Assembly: GCF_030269485.1 (NCBI RefSeq)
Contig: NZ_BSTL01000016.1
Coordinates: 186,001 to 250,000, forward strand
DNA: 64,000 nt
Source: Actinoplanes sp. NBRC 103695
GTDB taxonomy: Bacteria > Actinomycetota > Actinomycetes > Mycobacteriales > Micromonosporaceae
Reading direction: 5' to 3'
How positions within the stretch are numbered: position 1 is the first letter of the stretch; every line of letters begins with the position of its first letter. Of the stretch, positions 18,255-26,229 are shown in pieces. The notes beneath the pieces are model-generated. The model searched no databases, had not been told where the DNA came from, and worked only from the letters and a program-made list of their open reading frames with translations. Both the position numbers and the translations under genes were made by a program.

Positions 18255-18415
18255 TGGTCAGGCTCCGCGAGCCGTTCCGGGTTGTCCTGCAACACCGGCA
18301 AGACCCCCGCCCACCCGCCGGCGCACGCCGAGCAGCGTCATCGTGGCCGGCGGAAGCCTCGGCGAACATCCGCTTGCCGCCGCCCAGCACCGGGCCGTGC
18401 AGCGACCGCCGGTCG
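18255..18415 (-). pseudogene. Decayed fragment of a dihydrofolate-reductase/RibD-type reductase
   Basis: On the minus strand the reading GPVLGGGKRMFAEA appears, matching the PV-LGGGKRLF motif near the C-terminus of RibD C-terminal/DHFR-family proteins. The expected last strand (TLLGVRRRVGGGLAG) is found in a neighbouring frame, suggesting a frameshift. The N-terminal two thirds are absent. It lies just downstream of the papain-like gene. Confidence 0.4.
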
Positions 18416-18426
18416 TGAGTGGTCGG

Positions 18427-19314
18427 TCACCGTCCCCCGGCCAACGCCGCGCCCACCTGCTCGTAGGTGGGTGCCAGCCGTCGCAGACCGTCCGCGGCGG
18501 CCCGGTCGTCCCGGCGTACCAGAGGGAATTGAATGGCCCCGAGCAATTGCGCCTGACGTTGCAGAATAGCGGCCGCACCGGGAACGATGTCCGCGAGCCA
18601 ATACGCGGCATCGGCGAGCCGTCGCGCTCCGAGGCGCACCGCGAAATAGACGAGATGGTCGCGGAATTTGTCGTCGATCCCTTTCTCGATCACGTCGGCG
18701 AGCCGGCCGACCGCCGTGCTGTCCGCGCCCAGCCACCGCACGGCGTGCGGAATGGACTCGCGCAGCGCCGTGGTCAGCGGCACCTCGCGCACCCGGCGGA
18801 ACCCGGTCCGCAGGGCGTAGGGCCCGCCACACTCCACCGCGTCGGCCCGCCAGGCGGCCAGAAACTGCGCGGTGGGCAGCGTCGCGTAGGGAAACCCGTC
18901 CGGGTCGTGCAGCACCACCGTGTCGTCGTCCGCCTCCAGCACCACCAGCCAGTGGTCGGTGCCGGTGGCGACCCCTACCGACCAGGGCTGATGCGTCAGC
19001 AGCCCGATGTCGACCGGCCCGACCATGACCGGCCCGCCCCGGTTGGCCGCCCGCAGCCGCTCGAGCGCCTCGCCGGCGCTGCCACCGGAGGTGCGTTCCC
19101 CGGCCCACCCGAGCAGGTCGAGCGCGGCATCCAGCCCAAGATCCGGATCCCACCCGACCGGATCAAAATAGGGCAGCCCATTAGCCCCGAAGTGCATCCC
19201 GAACGGAGACCCGGTGAGCACTTCAATCACAGACGGCGGCGGCGAATCGTCACCGAGAACCATGGCGAGCGAATTGACATAGCAGTAGGGCCCCGACCCG
19301 AGAAACGACATCAT
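18427..19314 (-). CDS. Papain-like (BtrH/C39-type) cysteine protein, function unknown
   Basis: 295 residues. The N-terminal half looks like the papain-like fold of BtrH_N/C39 proteins: GPYCYVNSLAM with Cys11 at the start of a helix, His121 in TDHWLVV, and Asp137 in LHDPDGF, in the right order for a Cys-His-Asp triad. BtrH is an acyltransferase of butirosin synthesis; other members are peptidases, so the reaction is open. The C-terminal half is helical and unassigned. No signal peptide. A second Met follows the first. Confidence 0.72.
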   Translation of the reverse strand: MMSFLGSGPYCYVNSLAMVLGDDSPPPSVIEVLTGSPFGMHFGANGLPYFDPVGWDPDLGLDAALDLLGWAGERTSGGSAGEALERLRAANRGGPVMVGPVDIGLLTHQPWSVGVATGTDHWLVVLEADDDTVVLHDPDGFPYATLPTAQFLAAWRADAVECGGPYALRTGFRRVREVPLTTALRESIPHAVRWLGADSTAVGRLADVIEKGIDDKFRDHLVYFAVRLGARRLADAAYWLADIVPGAAAILQRQAQLLGAIQFPLVRRDDRAAADGLRRLAPTYEQVGAALAGGR

Positions 19315-19390
19315 CGCTCGAGCGTGTCATTTTGACATTTTCGTCGCCACCCCTATCGTCGAGCCGACGGCGTCGTCCTGGAGGTCGACC

Positions 19391-19816
19391 ATGGCTGAAC
19401 CGAAGACCACCGCCTCGTCGGCGAGCGCCGCCGACTTCCTGGACGCGGTGCCCGACCCTCGACGGCGTGCGGACGCGATCGCCGCCTGCGACCTGATCGC
19501 CGAGGTGACCGGCGCGGCGCCGGTGATGTGGGGCGGCAGCATCGTCGGCTTCGGCGCCTACCACTACCGGTACGCGTCCGGGCGTACCGGGGACTGGCCG
19601 GCGGTCGGGCTCTCGCCCCGGAAGGCGGCGCTGGTCCTCTACCTGTCCACCGGCTTCGACAGCGCGCGGTCGCTGCTGGACCGCCTCGGCCCGTACAAGA
19701 TGGGCAAGTCCTGCCTCTACCTGAAGCGCCTCGACGACGTTGACCACGACGTGCTGCGTGAGCTGGTCGGCAACGCCTTCCGTTCGGTCGACGGCACGAC
19801 GATCAACTCGAACTGA
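19391..19816 (+). CDS. DUF1801 (YdhG-like) domain protein
   Basis: 141 residues forming one DUF1801 domain. Family features: ADFLDAVPDPRRRADA near the N-terminus, PVMWGGSIVGFGAYHYRYASG in the middle (central WGGSIVGFG), then SPRKAALVLYLSTG and GKSCLYLKRLDD. The fold resembles phosphate-binding YdhG proteins, function unknown. GTCGACC-rich leader without a strong ribosome binding site. Its 3' end overlaps the convergent lipoprotein gene by 14 bp. Confidence 0.88.
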   Translation: MAEPKTTASSASAADFLDAVPDPRRRADAIAACDLIAEVTGAAPVMWGGSIVGFGAYHYRYASGRTGDWPAVGLSPRKAALVLYLSTGFDSARSLLDRLGPYKMGKSCLYLKRLDDVDHDVLRELVGNAFRSVDGTTINSN

Positions 19817-20210
19817 CCGCCTTCTCGTAGAGCGCCTTCGCCTGCGGGGAGAGCCACGTGTAGTCCTTGAGCGCGGCCAGCACCTTGCTCGGGTCGTCCG
19901 GGAGTTTCTCCAGGGCGGGCCGCCGCTCCCCGGCCTCGGCCAGCGCACCCAGCTCGGTGCCGACGGCCTCGTCGAGATACGCCTGCGCCTGGTCGGAGAG
20001 GTCGCCCGGGTCGGCGCTGGGCTCGACGTCCTCCTCCTCGGTGACCTGCGCCGACGGGTCCGGGCCGCCGAACGGGTCGTCGCTCTCGGAGGTGGACGGA
20101 AAGATCGGGGCCGGTGGCGGCGGCAGCGGCGTCGGCGCCTTGTCGCTGCCACACCCCGCTAGCACCGAGGCGGCGATGACGACGAGTGTGCGGTAAACGA
20201 TTCGGCCCAT
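19803..20210 (-). CDS. Small predicted lipoprotein
   Basis: 135 residues from ATG 20210 (MGRIVYRTLVVIAASVLAGC); a longer frame starts at 20246 but would put residues before the signal. A lipobox (VLAGC) ends the signal peptide, so it should be lipid-anchored outside the membrane. A proline-rich and acidic linker follows, then a helical C-terminal half. No known family. It converges on the DUF1801 gene. Confidence 0.7.
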   Translation of the reverse strand: MGRIVYRTLVVIAASVLAGCGSDKAPTPLPPPPAPIFPSTSESDDPFGGPDPSAQVTEEEDVEPSADPGDLSDQAQAYLDEAVGTELGALAEAGERRPALEKLPDDPSKVLAALKDYTWLSPQAKALYEKAVSSS

Positions 20211-20434
20211 CCCGACATCCTGCGCATCGAGGAGCCCGGATCTCAAGATGAGCGGGCTATGGCGAAGAAGAAGATCGACAGGAGCTCCGCGATCTGAGCG
20301 GTCCGGCCGGGCGGTGCCGCGGCTTCCGGCGGAGGCCGTGACGTCGCGGTCACCCCGACGGGCGGCGAGTGCGATCTCGCCGGCCGTTTCCTGGATACGC
20401 TGCCCGCTCGATCGTGCGGAAGGGCGCCTGAACC

Positions 20435-20755
20435 GTGGTCAAGACCAATGATCCTCTCCGTGCGGCCATGCAGGCCACGCTCCGCGACGGGATGGGGCCG
20501 GTCAGCGGCGCGGCCGCCGGGCTTGCTCTCGGCGCGGTGGCGCTGCTGGCCGGCCACTCCGCCGCCGCGGCCACGGTGACGGGCGCGGCGATCGGGCTCG
20601 GCGGCTACCTCGCGTACGTGGCCAACGGCATCATCTGGAAGCTGAAGGCCGGCGCCGTCTCAGCCGCCGAGCTTCGCCCGGAAGGACGGCCGGACCGCGC
20701 TGGCGAAGGCGGCCGCGAAGGCCGCGGACAGCGACTTGGTCACGTCGACCTGTAG
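20435..20755 (+). CDS. Small hydrophobic hypothetical protein
   Basis: 106 residues from GTG 20435. The first ~70 residues look like a genuine small membrane protein (two glycine/alanine-rich helices); the last ~32 residues are antisense to the end of the VWA gene and lack protein-like character, so the original 3' end may be lost or frameshifted. Confidence is limited. Confidence 0.35.
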   Translation: MVKTNDPLRAAMQATLRDGMGPVSGAAAGLALGAVALLAGHSAAAATVTGAAIGLGGYLAYVANGIIWKLKAGAVSAAELRPEGRPDRAGEGGREGRGQRLGHVDL

Positions 20756-22600
20756 ATCCTCCTCGTCGGTGGTGGCTCGCAGGATCTGCTGGAGCGGCGC
20801 CGCCTGGGTCTCGTCGGCGCAGACGCACACCGGGTACACGGGTACGGCCGCGACGTCGGCGCGCGGGTTGTCCAGCACTTCCCGCACGCTCTGGTCCCAG
20901 TAGTCGTCCTTCCCGTCGGTCATCACGACGACGGCGTAGATGTCGTCCGCACCGTCCCGACCGGCCGCTTTCCTGCGCGCCGCGACTCGCTGCTGAGCAC
21001 CCAGGATCGCCTGGTAGAGCGGGGTGTCGTTGTCTTCCTTGCGGACCGCGAGCCCGGTCGCCGCCGCCGTGAACCGGGCCTCGTCGAACGGTTGCCACGT
21101 CGCCGGCCCGGTGCACACGGCCCGGCAGAGATCCACCGGATCGGGGCCCTTGGTCCCGCCGTTCTTCTTCGACCGGGCCGCGAAGCCCACGATCGCGAAC
21201 TCGTCGTTACGCCCGAGCCACCCTTGGGCCCGGCGGAGCGCGTCGCGCACCTCGTCCATCCGGTTCTTCCCGCGGATCGTTCCCGGCTCGCCCATCGTCC
21301 CGGACTCGTCGATCGCCACCATCAGGTGCACCGGCCGGCGGCTGGCCAGCCAGCGGTCCCGGATGCCGGCGATCGCCGCGCCGTCGAGGTCCGGTGCGGT
21401 GGCGGTGGATCGCTGCGGCAGCACGTCGGCGCCCATCCGGCTGTTCAGGCCGGTGAGGCCCCCGGCCGGGAAGCGGTCGCCGTTGGAGTCCCGCAGGCCG
21501 GCGGCCGCCAGGAATCGCCGGGACGGTTCGGTGCGGATGAACGCGAGCAGGTCGTCGGCGGCCCGGCGCTGGTCGTCGGAGATCCCGGGCAGCCGGACGA
21601 AGGGGTGGTCCATGACCCAGTTGGTCTCGGCGTAGAAGGGCACCAGGTCCTCCGGCGTCCCCGCGACGCCGGACCGGCACGGGGTACGCGGGTTCGGGGC
21701 GCCGCCCAGGTTGTCGGTGTCGTACTGGTACATCAGCGACTCCTGGATGATCACGGCGCTGGTCGTGCCGCCCCAGTCCGGGCTGCCGCAGCGCGCCTCG
21801 AAGCGCAGGCCGCGCATCATCTGGGTGCCGTCCGGATCGATCACGCCCGGGACCAGCCGCTCGATGCGGCGCAGGTACTCGGGGACGGCCGCGTCGGGCA
21901 CCCGGCCGGCCGCCGCGGCCTGGGCGACGGCGATCAGCGCGAACAGCCCCGACGTCGACTCCACCGGGTCGTCCTTGGTCAGCGCGAACCCTTGCCACTC
22001 CTTGCGGCCGCGGCCGAGCAGGCCGTCCCGCCCCCACCGCAGGGGTTTGCCGCCGACCACGAGCCGGTCGAGCAGCGACCAGTCGAATCGGGCGCCGGCC
22101 GCGTCCAGCCCCTCCTGGAACGCGACGGCCTTGCTCCGCGGCATCGCCAGCACGAGAGGGCTCCGCGCCAGCGACTCGGCCGCCCCGGGCGCCGGCGCCG
22201 CGGCCGGGTTCTCGTGCCGCAGCAGCGACACCCACGCCGACGAGGTGGGCAGCCACACGTCGGGCCGGCGCCGTTCGCCGGTCCGCCCGGTCCAGTTCGT
22301 CGCCAGCGCCCGCGCGGCGGTCCCCGAGGTCAGCGCGGTCAGCGAGATGTCGGCGCATCCTCGGCGACCGTCCGCGAGGGCGAACCGCCGGCCGCCCGCG
22401 TGGTAGGCGCCGACGATCTCGTCCATGGCCTTGGGTGACTCCGGCACCCCCGACGCCTTCTCGGTCGACGAGGACACCTGCAGCGCGATGCGCTCGCAGG
22501 CCCGGGCCCCCGGCCGCAACATGACGACGACGACGGCGGAGACGACTACGACGACCAGAACGCAGGCCAGTCCGGCAACACGAGACTTCACAGCGGCCAT
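20660..22600 (-). CDS. Substrate-binding-like and VWA domain fusion, membrane-anchored
   Basis: 646 residues. An N-terminal hydrophobic helix (residues ~8-28) anchors or exports it. Residues ~40-390 resemble a periplasmic binding protein type 2 module (PDVWLPTSSAWVSLLR, SPLVLAMPRSKA, DDPVESTSGLFAL). The C-terminal ~220 residues are a von Willebrand A domain with a MIDAS-like site (DESGTMG, and MTDGKDD later). The first MIDAS motif is D-x-S-x-T rather than the usual D-x-S-x-S. Similar fusions are common in actinobacteria, role unknown. Confidence 0.85.
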   Translation of the reverse strand: MAAVKSRVAGLACVLVVVVVSAVVVVMLRPGARACERIALQVSSSTEKASGVPESPKAMDEIVGAYHAGGRRFALADGRRGCADISLTALTSGTAARALATNWTGRTGERRRPDVWLPTSSAWVSLLRHENPAAAPAPGAAESLARSPLVLAMPRSKAVAFQEGLDAAGARFDWSLLDRLVVGGKPLRWGRDGLLGRGRKEWQGFALTKDDPVESTSGLFALIAVAQAAAAGRVPDAAVPEYLRRIERLVPGVIDPDGTQMMRGLRFEARCGSPDWGGTTSAVIIQESLMYQYDTDNLGGAPNPRTPCRSGVAGTPEDLVPFYAETNWVMDHPFVRLPGISDDQRRAADDLLAFIRTEPSRRFLAAAGLRDSNGDRFPAGGLTGLNSRMGADVLPQRSTATAPDLDGAAIAGIRDRWLASRRPVHLMVAIDESGTMGEPGTIRGKNRMDEVRDALRRAQGWLGRNDEFAIVGFAARSKKNGGTKGPDPVDLCRAVCTGPATWQPFDEARFTAAATGLAVRKEDNDTPLYQAILGAQQRVAARRKAAGRDGADDIYAVVVMTDGKDDYWDQSVREVLDNPRADVAAVPVYPVCVCADETQAAPLQQILRATTDEEDLQVDVTKSLSAAFAAAFASAVRPSFRAKLGG

Positions 22601-22642
22601 CGTCGACCGCCGAGATCCACGTTTGCGGACAACCAGTCCGAT

Positions 22643-23287
22643 TCAGGCGTGGGCGACGCCGGCGATCTGGGTGTTGAAGGAGACGAACGGGGAGTGCAGC
22701 CGGTACGGCTCGATGTCGACCCGGGCGAACCCGGCCGCGCGCACCAGGCCGGCCAGGTCCCGCTCGCACGAGCACCCTTCGAAGACCCAGGCCCACGGCC
22801 GGCGCAAGGCCCGCTGGAGCGCGCGCGTGGGGCTGCCGTCGCGGGCGGCGACGTGCTCCACGAAGCGGAAGGTGCCGCCGGGCCGCAGGACGCGACGGAC
22901 CTCGGCCAGGACCTCGGCGGGGTCGCTCACCGTGCAGAGCACCAGCGAGGAGATCACGCTGTCGGCGCTCCGGTCCGGGAGTCCGGTGCGCTCGGCGACA
23001 CGGTCGCGGAGATCGAGGCGTACGCCGCGGCGCTCGGCGGCGGCCCGCAGCCGCCGGTGCATGGCGACGTTGGGTTCGATGGCGACGAGCGTGGTGCCCG
23101 GGTGCAGGTGGCGCAGGTTGGCGCCCACCCCGGGGCCGAGCTCGACGACCGTCCGCGGCAGGCCGGCGAACACGCGCCGCTTCTGCCGGCGCACGTTCCA
23201 TTCGATGTACGGGCCCAGCACGCTGAAGAACGCGGCGTTGAAGGGTCCACGCGCACGGTGCAGCTCGAAGCCGGTTGTTGAAGACAT
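22643..23287 (-). CDS. Class I SAM-dependent methyltransferase
   Basis: 214 residues from ATG 23287 (a GTG at 23311 is also in frame). SAM-binding motif I is VVELGPGVGANLRHL, followed by the acidic end of strand 2 (VAIEPN) and the post-motif VLRPGGTFRFVEHV. The C-terminal EGCSCERDL and the overall size match the small methyltransferases related to METTL7/UbiE-type. Substrate unknown. It lies 42 bp from the VWA gene on the same strand. Confidence 0.88.
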   Translation of the reverse strand: MSSTTGFELHRARGPFNAAFFSVLGPYIEWNVRRQKRRVFAGLPRTVVELGPGVGANLRHLHPGTTLVAIEPNVAMHRRLRAAAERRGVRLDLRDRVAERTGLPDRSADSVISSLVLCTVSDPAEVLAEVRRVLRPGGTFRFVEHVAARDGSPTRALQRALRRPWAWVFEGCSCERDLAGLVRAAGFARVDIEPYRLHSPFVSFNTQIAGVAHA

Positions 23288-23341
23288 GGCCACACTCTGC
23301 GCCGATCCCACCGGCGAATCAGGCGTGGAACTACCCCACTG

Positions 23342-24367
23342 TCAGAGCTGTGCGCTGAACCACGCGGCGATCTGAGCACGGGACCGGAACCCGAGACGCA
23401 GGCGGATCCGTTCGACGTGCCCCTCGGCCGAGCGCTCGTCGATGCCCAGCCGAGCCGCGATCTCCCGGTTGGTGCAGCCCTGGCTCACCAGCTCCGCCAC
23501 CTCGCGCTGGCGTGCCGTCAGCCCACCGCCGGCGGACCGTGCCACCGGCAGGCCGAGGAACCGGCGGACCACGCGCACCAGCGCGTCCCGGTCACCCGCG
23601 TAGGGGAGGTGCGATCGGCCGGGCAGCAGTTCCAGCCGGGCGCCGCCGATGCCGGCGGCGAGGGCCTCGGCCTGTGCGACGGGCGCCGCGCGGTCGCCGG
23701 TCCGATGCACCACCAGCGTCGGCGCCCGGACCCGGCCGAGCTGGTCGCCGACGTCGAGCTCGTAGCTCAGCGCCAGCAACGCCCGGGCGGTCGCGGCGCT
23801 CGAGCAGGCGCGCTGGTAGCGGGCGAGCTCGGCACGGGTCGCACGGTCGGCGTCGGGGGCGAAGATGTCGGTCAGCACGTCCGACCCCAGACCCCAGTGC
23901 GATTCGATCAACCCCAGGACATGATCGCGTACGCCGGGCCGGGAAAGCTCGCGACCGCGCACCCAGCCGCCGTAGAGCACCAGCCGCCGGACCGTCTCGG
24001 GATGAGCCGCGGCCCAGGCCACCGCCACCGGCGCGCCCATCGACGTGCCGATCAGATCGAACGGCTCATCCAGCGTCCCGGCGACCGCGGCCAGCTGCTC
24101 CAGCTCGAACGCCAACGACGCCGGGCGGTCCACGGCCGCCGACAGCCCGCACCCGGCGCGGTCGTAGCGCACGAGCCGGCCGCCCCGCGCCAGCGCCTCG
24201 TAGAGCGCCCGCTCGGCCGGCAGCTCCCAGCTCAGCCGGAGATGCGTGAGCCACCCCATCACGTAGACCAGCGGCCGGCCGGCGCCCGCCGAGGCGTACG
24301 CCACGGTCGTGCCGTCGGCCAGCGTCGCCTGGTGGAGCCGCTGTTCCACCAGGTCATTGTCGCTCAC
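23342..24367 (-). CDS. Alpha/beta hydrolase fused to a LuxR-type DNA-binding domain
   Basis: 341 residues from GTG 24367; the frame stays open upstream but there it shadows mazG. Residues ~1-265 form an alpha/beta hydrolase: nucleophile elbow GTSMG (in DLIGTSMGAPVAVAWA), and a His in LLPGRSHLPYAGD as expected for the triad. Residues ~275-341 are a LuxR helix-turn-helix (LTARQREVAELVSQGCTNRE). Such fusions may sense a small ester or lactone. It is 54 bp upstream of the methyltransferase. Confidence 0.9.
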   Translation of the reverse strand: MSDNDLVEQRLHQATLADGTTVAYASAGAGRPLVYVMGWLTHLRLSWELPAERALYEALARGGRLVRYDRAGCGLSAAVDRPASLAFELEQLAAVAGTLDEPFDLIGTSMGAPVAVAWAAAHPETVRRLVLYGGWVRGRELSRPGVRDHVLGLIESHWGLGSDVLTDIFAPDADRATRAELARYQRACSSAATARALLALSYELDVGDQLGRVRAPTLVVHRTGDRAAPVAQAEALAAGIGGARLELLPGRSHLPYAGDRDALVRVVRRFLGLPVARSAGGGLTARQREVAELVSQGCTNREIAARLGIDERSAEGHVERIRLRLGFRSRAQIAAWFSAQL

Positions 24368-24476
24368 CCCGGGGGCTGGGCCCCCGGCTGGCGTCTGGTG
24401 CACGCCGGCCGAGCCTGCGAGCGCCGGCCGGCGTGATGTCCGGGGCGCCGCGCCGGTACGGCCATACTTGTCCGCC

Positions 24477-24806
24477 ATGAACCTGGACGAGTACCAGCGC
24501 GGCGCCCTGCGCACCGCCGCTCCCCGTGACAAGCGCAACGAGCTGCTCCACCTGGTGCTCGGCCTGGTCGGCGAGTCGGGCGAGGTGGCCGAGAAGTTCA
24601 AGAAGTGGGTCCGCGACCTGGACAGCGACGAGTCGCGGCTCGACCGTTCCGACATCGCCAAGGAACTGGGTGACGTGCTCTGGTACGTGGCGGTGCTCGC
24701 CGACTACCTCGAGTTGTCGCTGGACGGCATCGCCACGGCCAACCTGGCCAAGCTGGCCGGCCGCCAGAGCCGGGGCGTGCTCGGCGGCAGCGGCGACAAC
24801 CGCTGA
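24477..24806 (+). CDS. MazG-like nucleotide pyrophosphohydrolase
   Basis: 109 residues, single MazG domain. The metal-binding pattern E-x-x-E ... E-x-x-D is visible in GLVGESGEVAEKFKKW and DIAKELGDVLWYVAV. It would hydrolyse nucleoside triphosphates (or non-canonical ones) to the monophosphate and pyrophosphate. ATG 24477 follows CGCC without a clear ribosome binding site, so leaderless translation is possible. It is divergent from the hydrolase-LuxR gene. Confidence 0.93.
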   Translation: MNLDEYQRGALRTAAPRDKRNELLHLVLGLVGESGEVAEKFKKWVRDLDSDESRLDRSDIAKELGDVLWYVAVLADYLELSLDGIATANLAKLAGRQSRGVLGGSGDNR

Positions 24807-24813
24807 CCGATGA

Positions 24814-25050
24814 TCTCCACGTTCCTGGTCGAACATCGTGCTCTTCGTCGCGCCGGTGCTGCTGGCGGGCGTGGCCACGCGACGCCCGCTGGTGGTCATG
24901 GTGGAGGTGTTCCAGGCGGCCGTGCCGGCGCTCGGCCGTTCCTGCGACTCCGGCGACTGGATGACCAACACGATCGGCGCCGTCATCGGCGCGCTGCTGG
25001 CGTTGTTGTCGCTGGTGCTGGCTCGCTACTGGTCACGCCCGGCTTGCTGA
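24814..25050 (+). pseudogene. Truncated VanZ-family membrane protein
   Basis: Right after the mazG stop, an open frame without a good start reads WSNIVLFVAPVLL, then VVMVEVFQAAVPALGRSCDS and NTIGAVIGALLAL. These correspond to the VanZ elements N-x-x-LFxP, S-x-x-IE-x-x-Q, R-x-x-D and N-x-x-G-x-x-x-G. The first helix of VanZ is missing. It could be translated from GTG 24838 but looks like a remnant. Confidence 0.6.
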
Positions 25051-25112
25051 GCGCCCCGGAGCCGCCCGTCCCGATGGTTGGCATGAGCTCGCCGACCATG
25101 GAGAGTGGCTCC

Positions 25113-25652
25113 ATGACGTGCATCGTCGGGATCACGGACGGGCGGACCGTCACCATCGGCGGGGACTCGGCGGGGAGCGACGGGTGGCACGTCGCGGTGC
25201 GGTCGGATTCCAAGGTGTTTCAGGTGGGTCCGTACCTGATGGGCTTCACGACCAGCTATCGGATGGGTCAGCTCCTGCGCTACTCCCTGACGGTCGGCGA
25301 GCCCGACACCTGGGACGTCGACCGGTTCATGGCGACCTCGTTCATCGATGCCGTCCGTGAGTGCCTCTCCACGGGCGGCTATGCGAGGACCGAGGACGGC
25401 CAGGAGCAGGGCGGGCAGTTCCTCGTCGGCATTCGTGGCCGCCTCTACGTGGTCGGCGACGACTATCAAATCGGGCACACGATCTCGGGTTACGCCGCCG
25501 TGGGGTCCGGCTACCTGGTCGCCCTGGGGTCGCTGCACTCCACGGCCAGTTCGCCGGCCGGCGGTCACCGGCGTGCGGTGATGGCGCTCGAGGCGGCGGC
25601 CGAGCTGACCGAGGGCGTGCGGCCGCCCTTCACCGTGGTGCAGTCGGAGTGA
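25113..25652 (+). CDS. Stand-alone proteasome-family (HslV-like) Ntn hydrolase
   Basis: 179 residues from ATG 25113, supported by GGAGAG at 25100-25105. The frame is open further upstream, but this start puts Thr directly after Met (MTCIVGITDG), as needed for an N-terminal nucleophile. Numbering the mature protein from that Thr gives Thr1, Asp17 (in IGGDSAG) and Lys33 (in RSDSKVF), the catalytic triad spacing of proteasome beta subunits and HslV. Length is close to HslV (~174). No HslU-like ATPase is nearby. Substrate and oligomeric state are unknown. Confidence 0.75.
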   Translation: MTCIVGITDGRTVTIGGDSAGSDGWHVAVRSDSKVFQVGPYLMGFTTSYRMGQLLRYSLTVGEPDTWDVDRFMATSFIDAVRECLSTGGYARTEDGQEQGGQFLVGIRGRLYVVGDDYQIGHTISGYAAVGSGYLVALGSLHSTASSPAGGHRRAVMALEAAAELTEGVRPPFTVVQSE

Positions 25653-25885
25653 GATGCGGCTCGGAGGAGAAATGGGTCGGCGTCTTCTACCAGGTTCGGA
25701 TCACCGGCGGTGATCTGCGACCCGAGCCGAACGGCGAGACCGCCGAGTCACGCTGGATCCCGGCGTCCGATGTGGCGGGCCTGCGCCGATCGTCGCTCGT
25801 CGACGTCGGGCTTTCCCTGGCTCAGACCCTCCCTGTGACCGGCCATGTCGCTCCCGTGGCGGTCGGCGGGCGAATCCGGCACTGA
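25649..25885 (+). pseudogene. C-terminal fragment of a Nudix hydrolase
   Basis: The frame reads KWVGVFYQVRITGGDL, then ETAESRWIPASDVAGL: the second half of an ADP-ribose/MutT-like Nudix domain. The Nudix box (G-x5-E-x7-RE-x2-EE-x-G) and everything before it are absent. GTG 25649 overlaps the stop of the Ntn hydrolase gene (GTGA), so a 78-residue peptide might still be made, but catalysis is excluded. Confidence 0.6.
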
Positions 25886-26229
25886 GCCCGGGCGGGACGG
25901 ACCACCCGAGACCGGCGGTCGCTGCACGGCCCGGACGGGCCGCTCAGGTCGCGGAGCGGGAACGGTGCTGTGCTGTGCGCGTACCGGAAAAGGTTTGTCA
26001 GGCGTCGCGTAGCCGGCGGAGAGTGTCGGCCGGGAGCATCGCGTCGCAGTGGGGGAGAGCGGCGGCGACGGCGGCTACGCGGGGTTCGAAGCCGGGGGCG
26101 CGGCGCGTGGGTTGAGCTAGGCCATGGCACGTGTCAACGGCGACCTAAGCAACTTGCTCAACCCGCGTGCCGCGCCAAAACAGCGATGGCGTCTTGCCCT
26201 TTCCGTCATCACCGCGTAACACTGACGAC
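25886..26229. other. Intergenic region with a possible C-terminal gene scrap
   Basis: No intact gene. On the minus strand, from about 26125 to a stop at 25998, a frame reads APGFEPRVAAVAAALPH and ends ADTLRRLRDA, which looks like a protein C-terminus but has no start and no family I can name. The 3' half should hold the promoter of the LAL regulator at 26230. Confidence 0.35.

Noticed and set aside
20248..20451. 67-codon plus-strand frame in the gap after the lipoprotein gene
   Set aside because: Arg/Ser/Pro-rich with no ribosome binding site; looks like non-coding GC-rich DNA.
24368..24661. N-terminal extension of the hydrolase-LuxR frame
   Set aside because: It is antisense to mazG and low in complexity; GTG 24367 gives a normal hydrolase start.
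26080..26110. A GGTTCGAAGCC sequence resembling a tRNA T-arm
   Set aside because: No acceptor stem, anticodon arm or D-arm can be placed around it.
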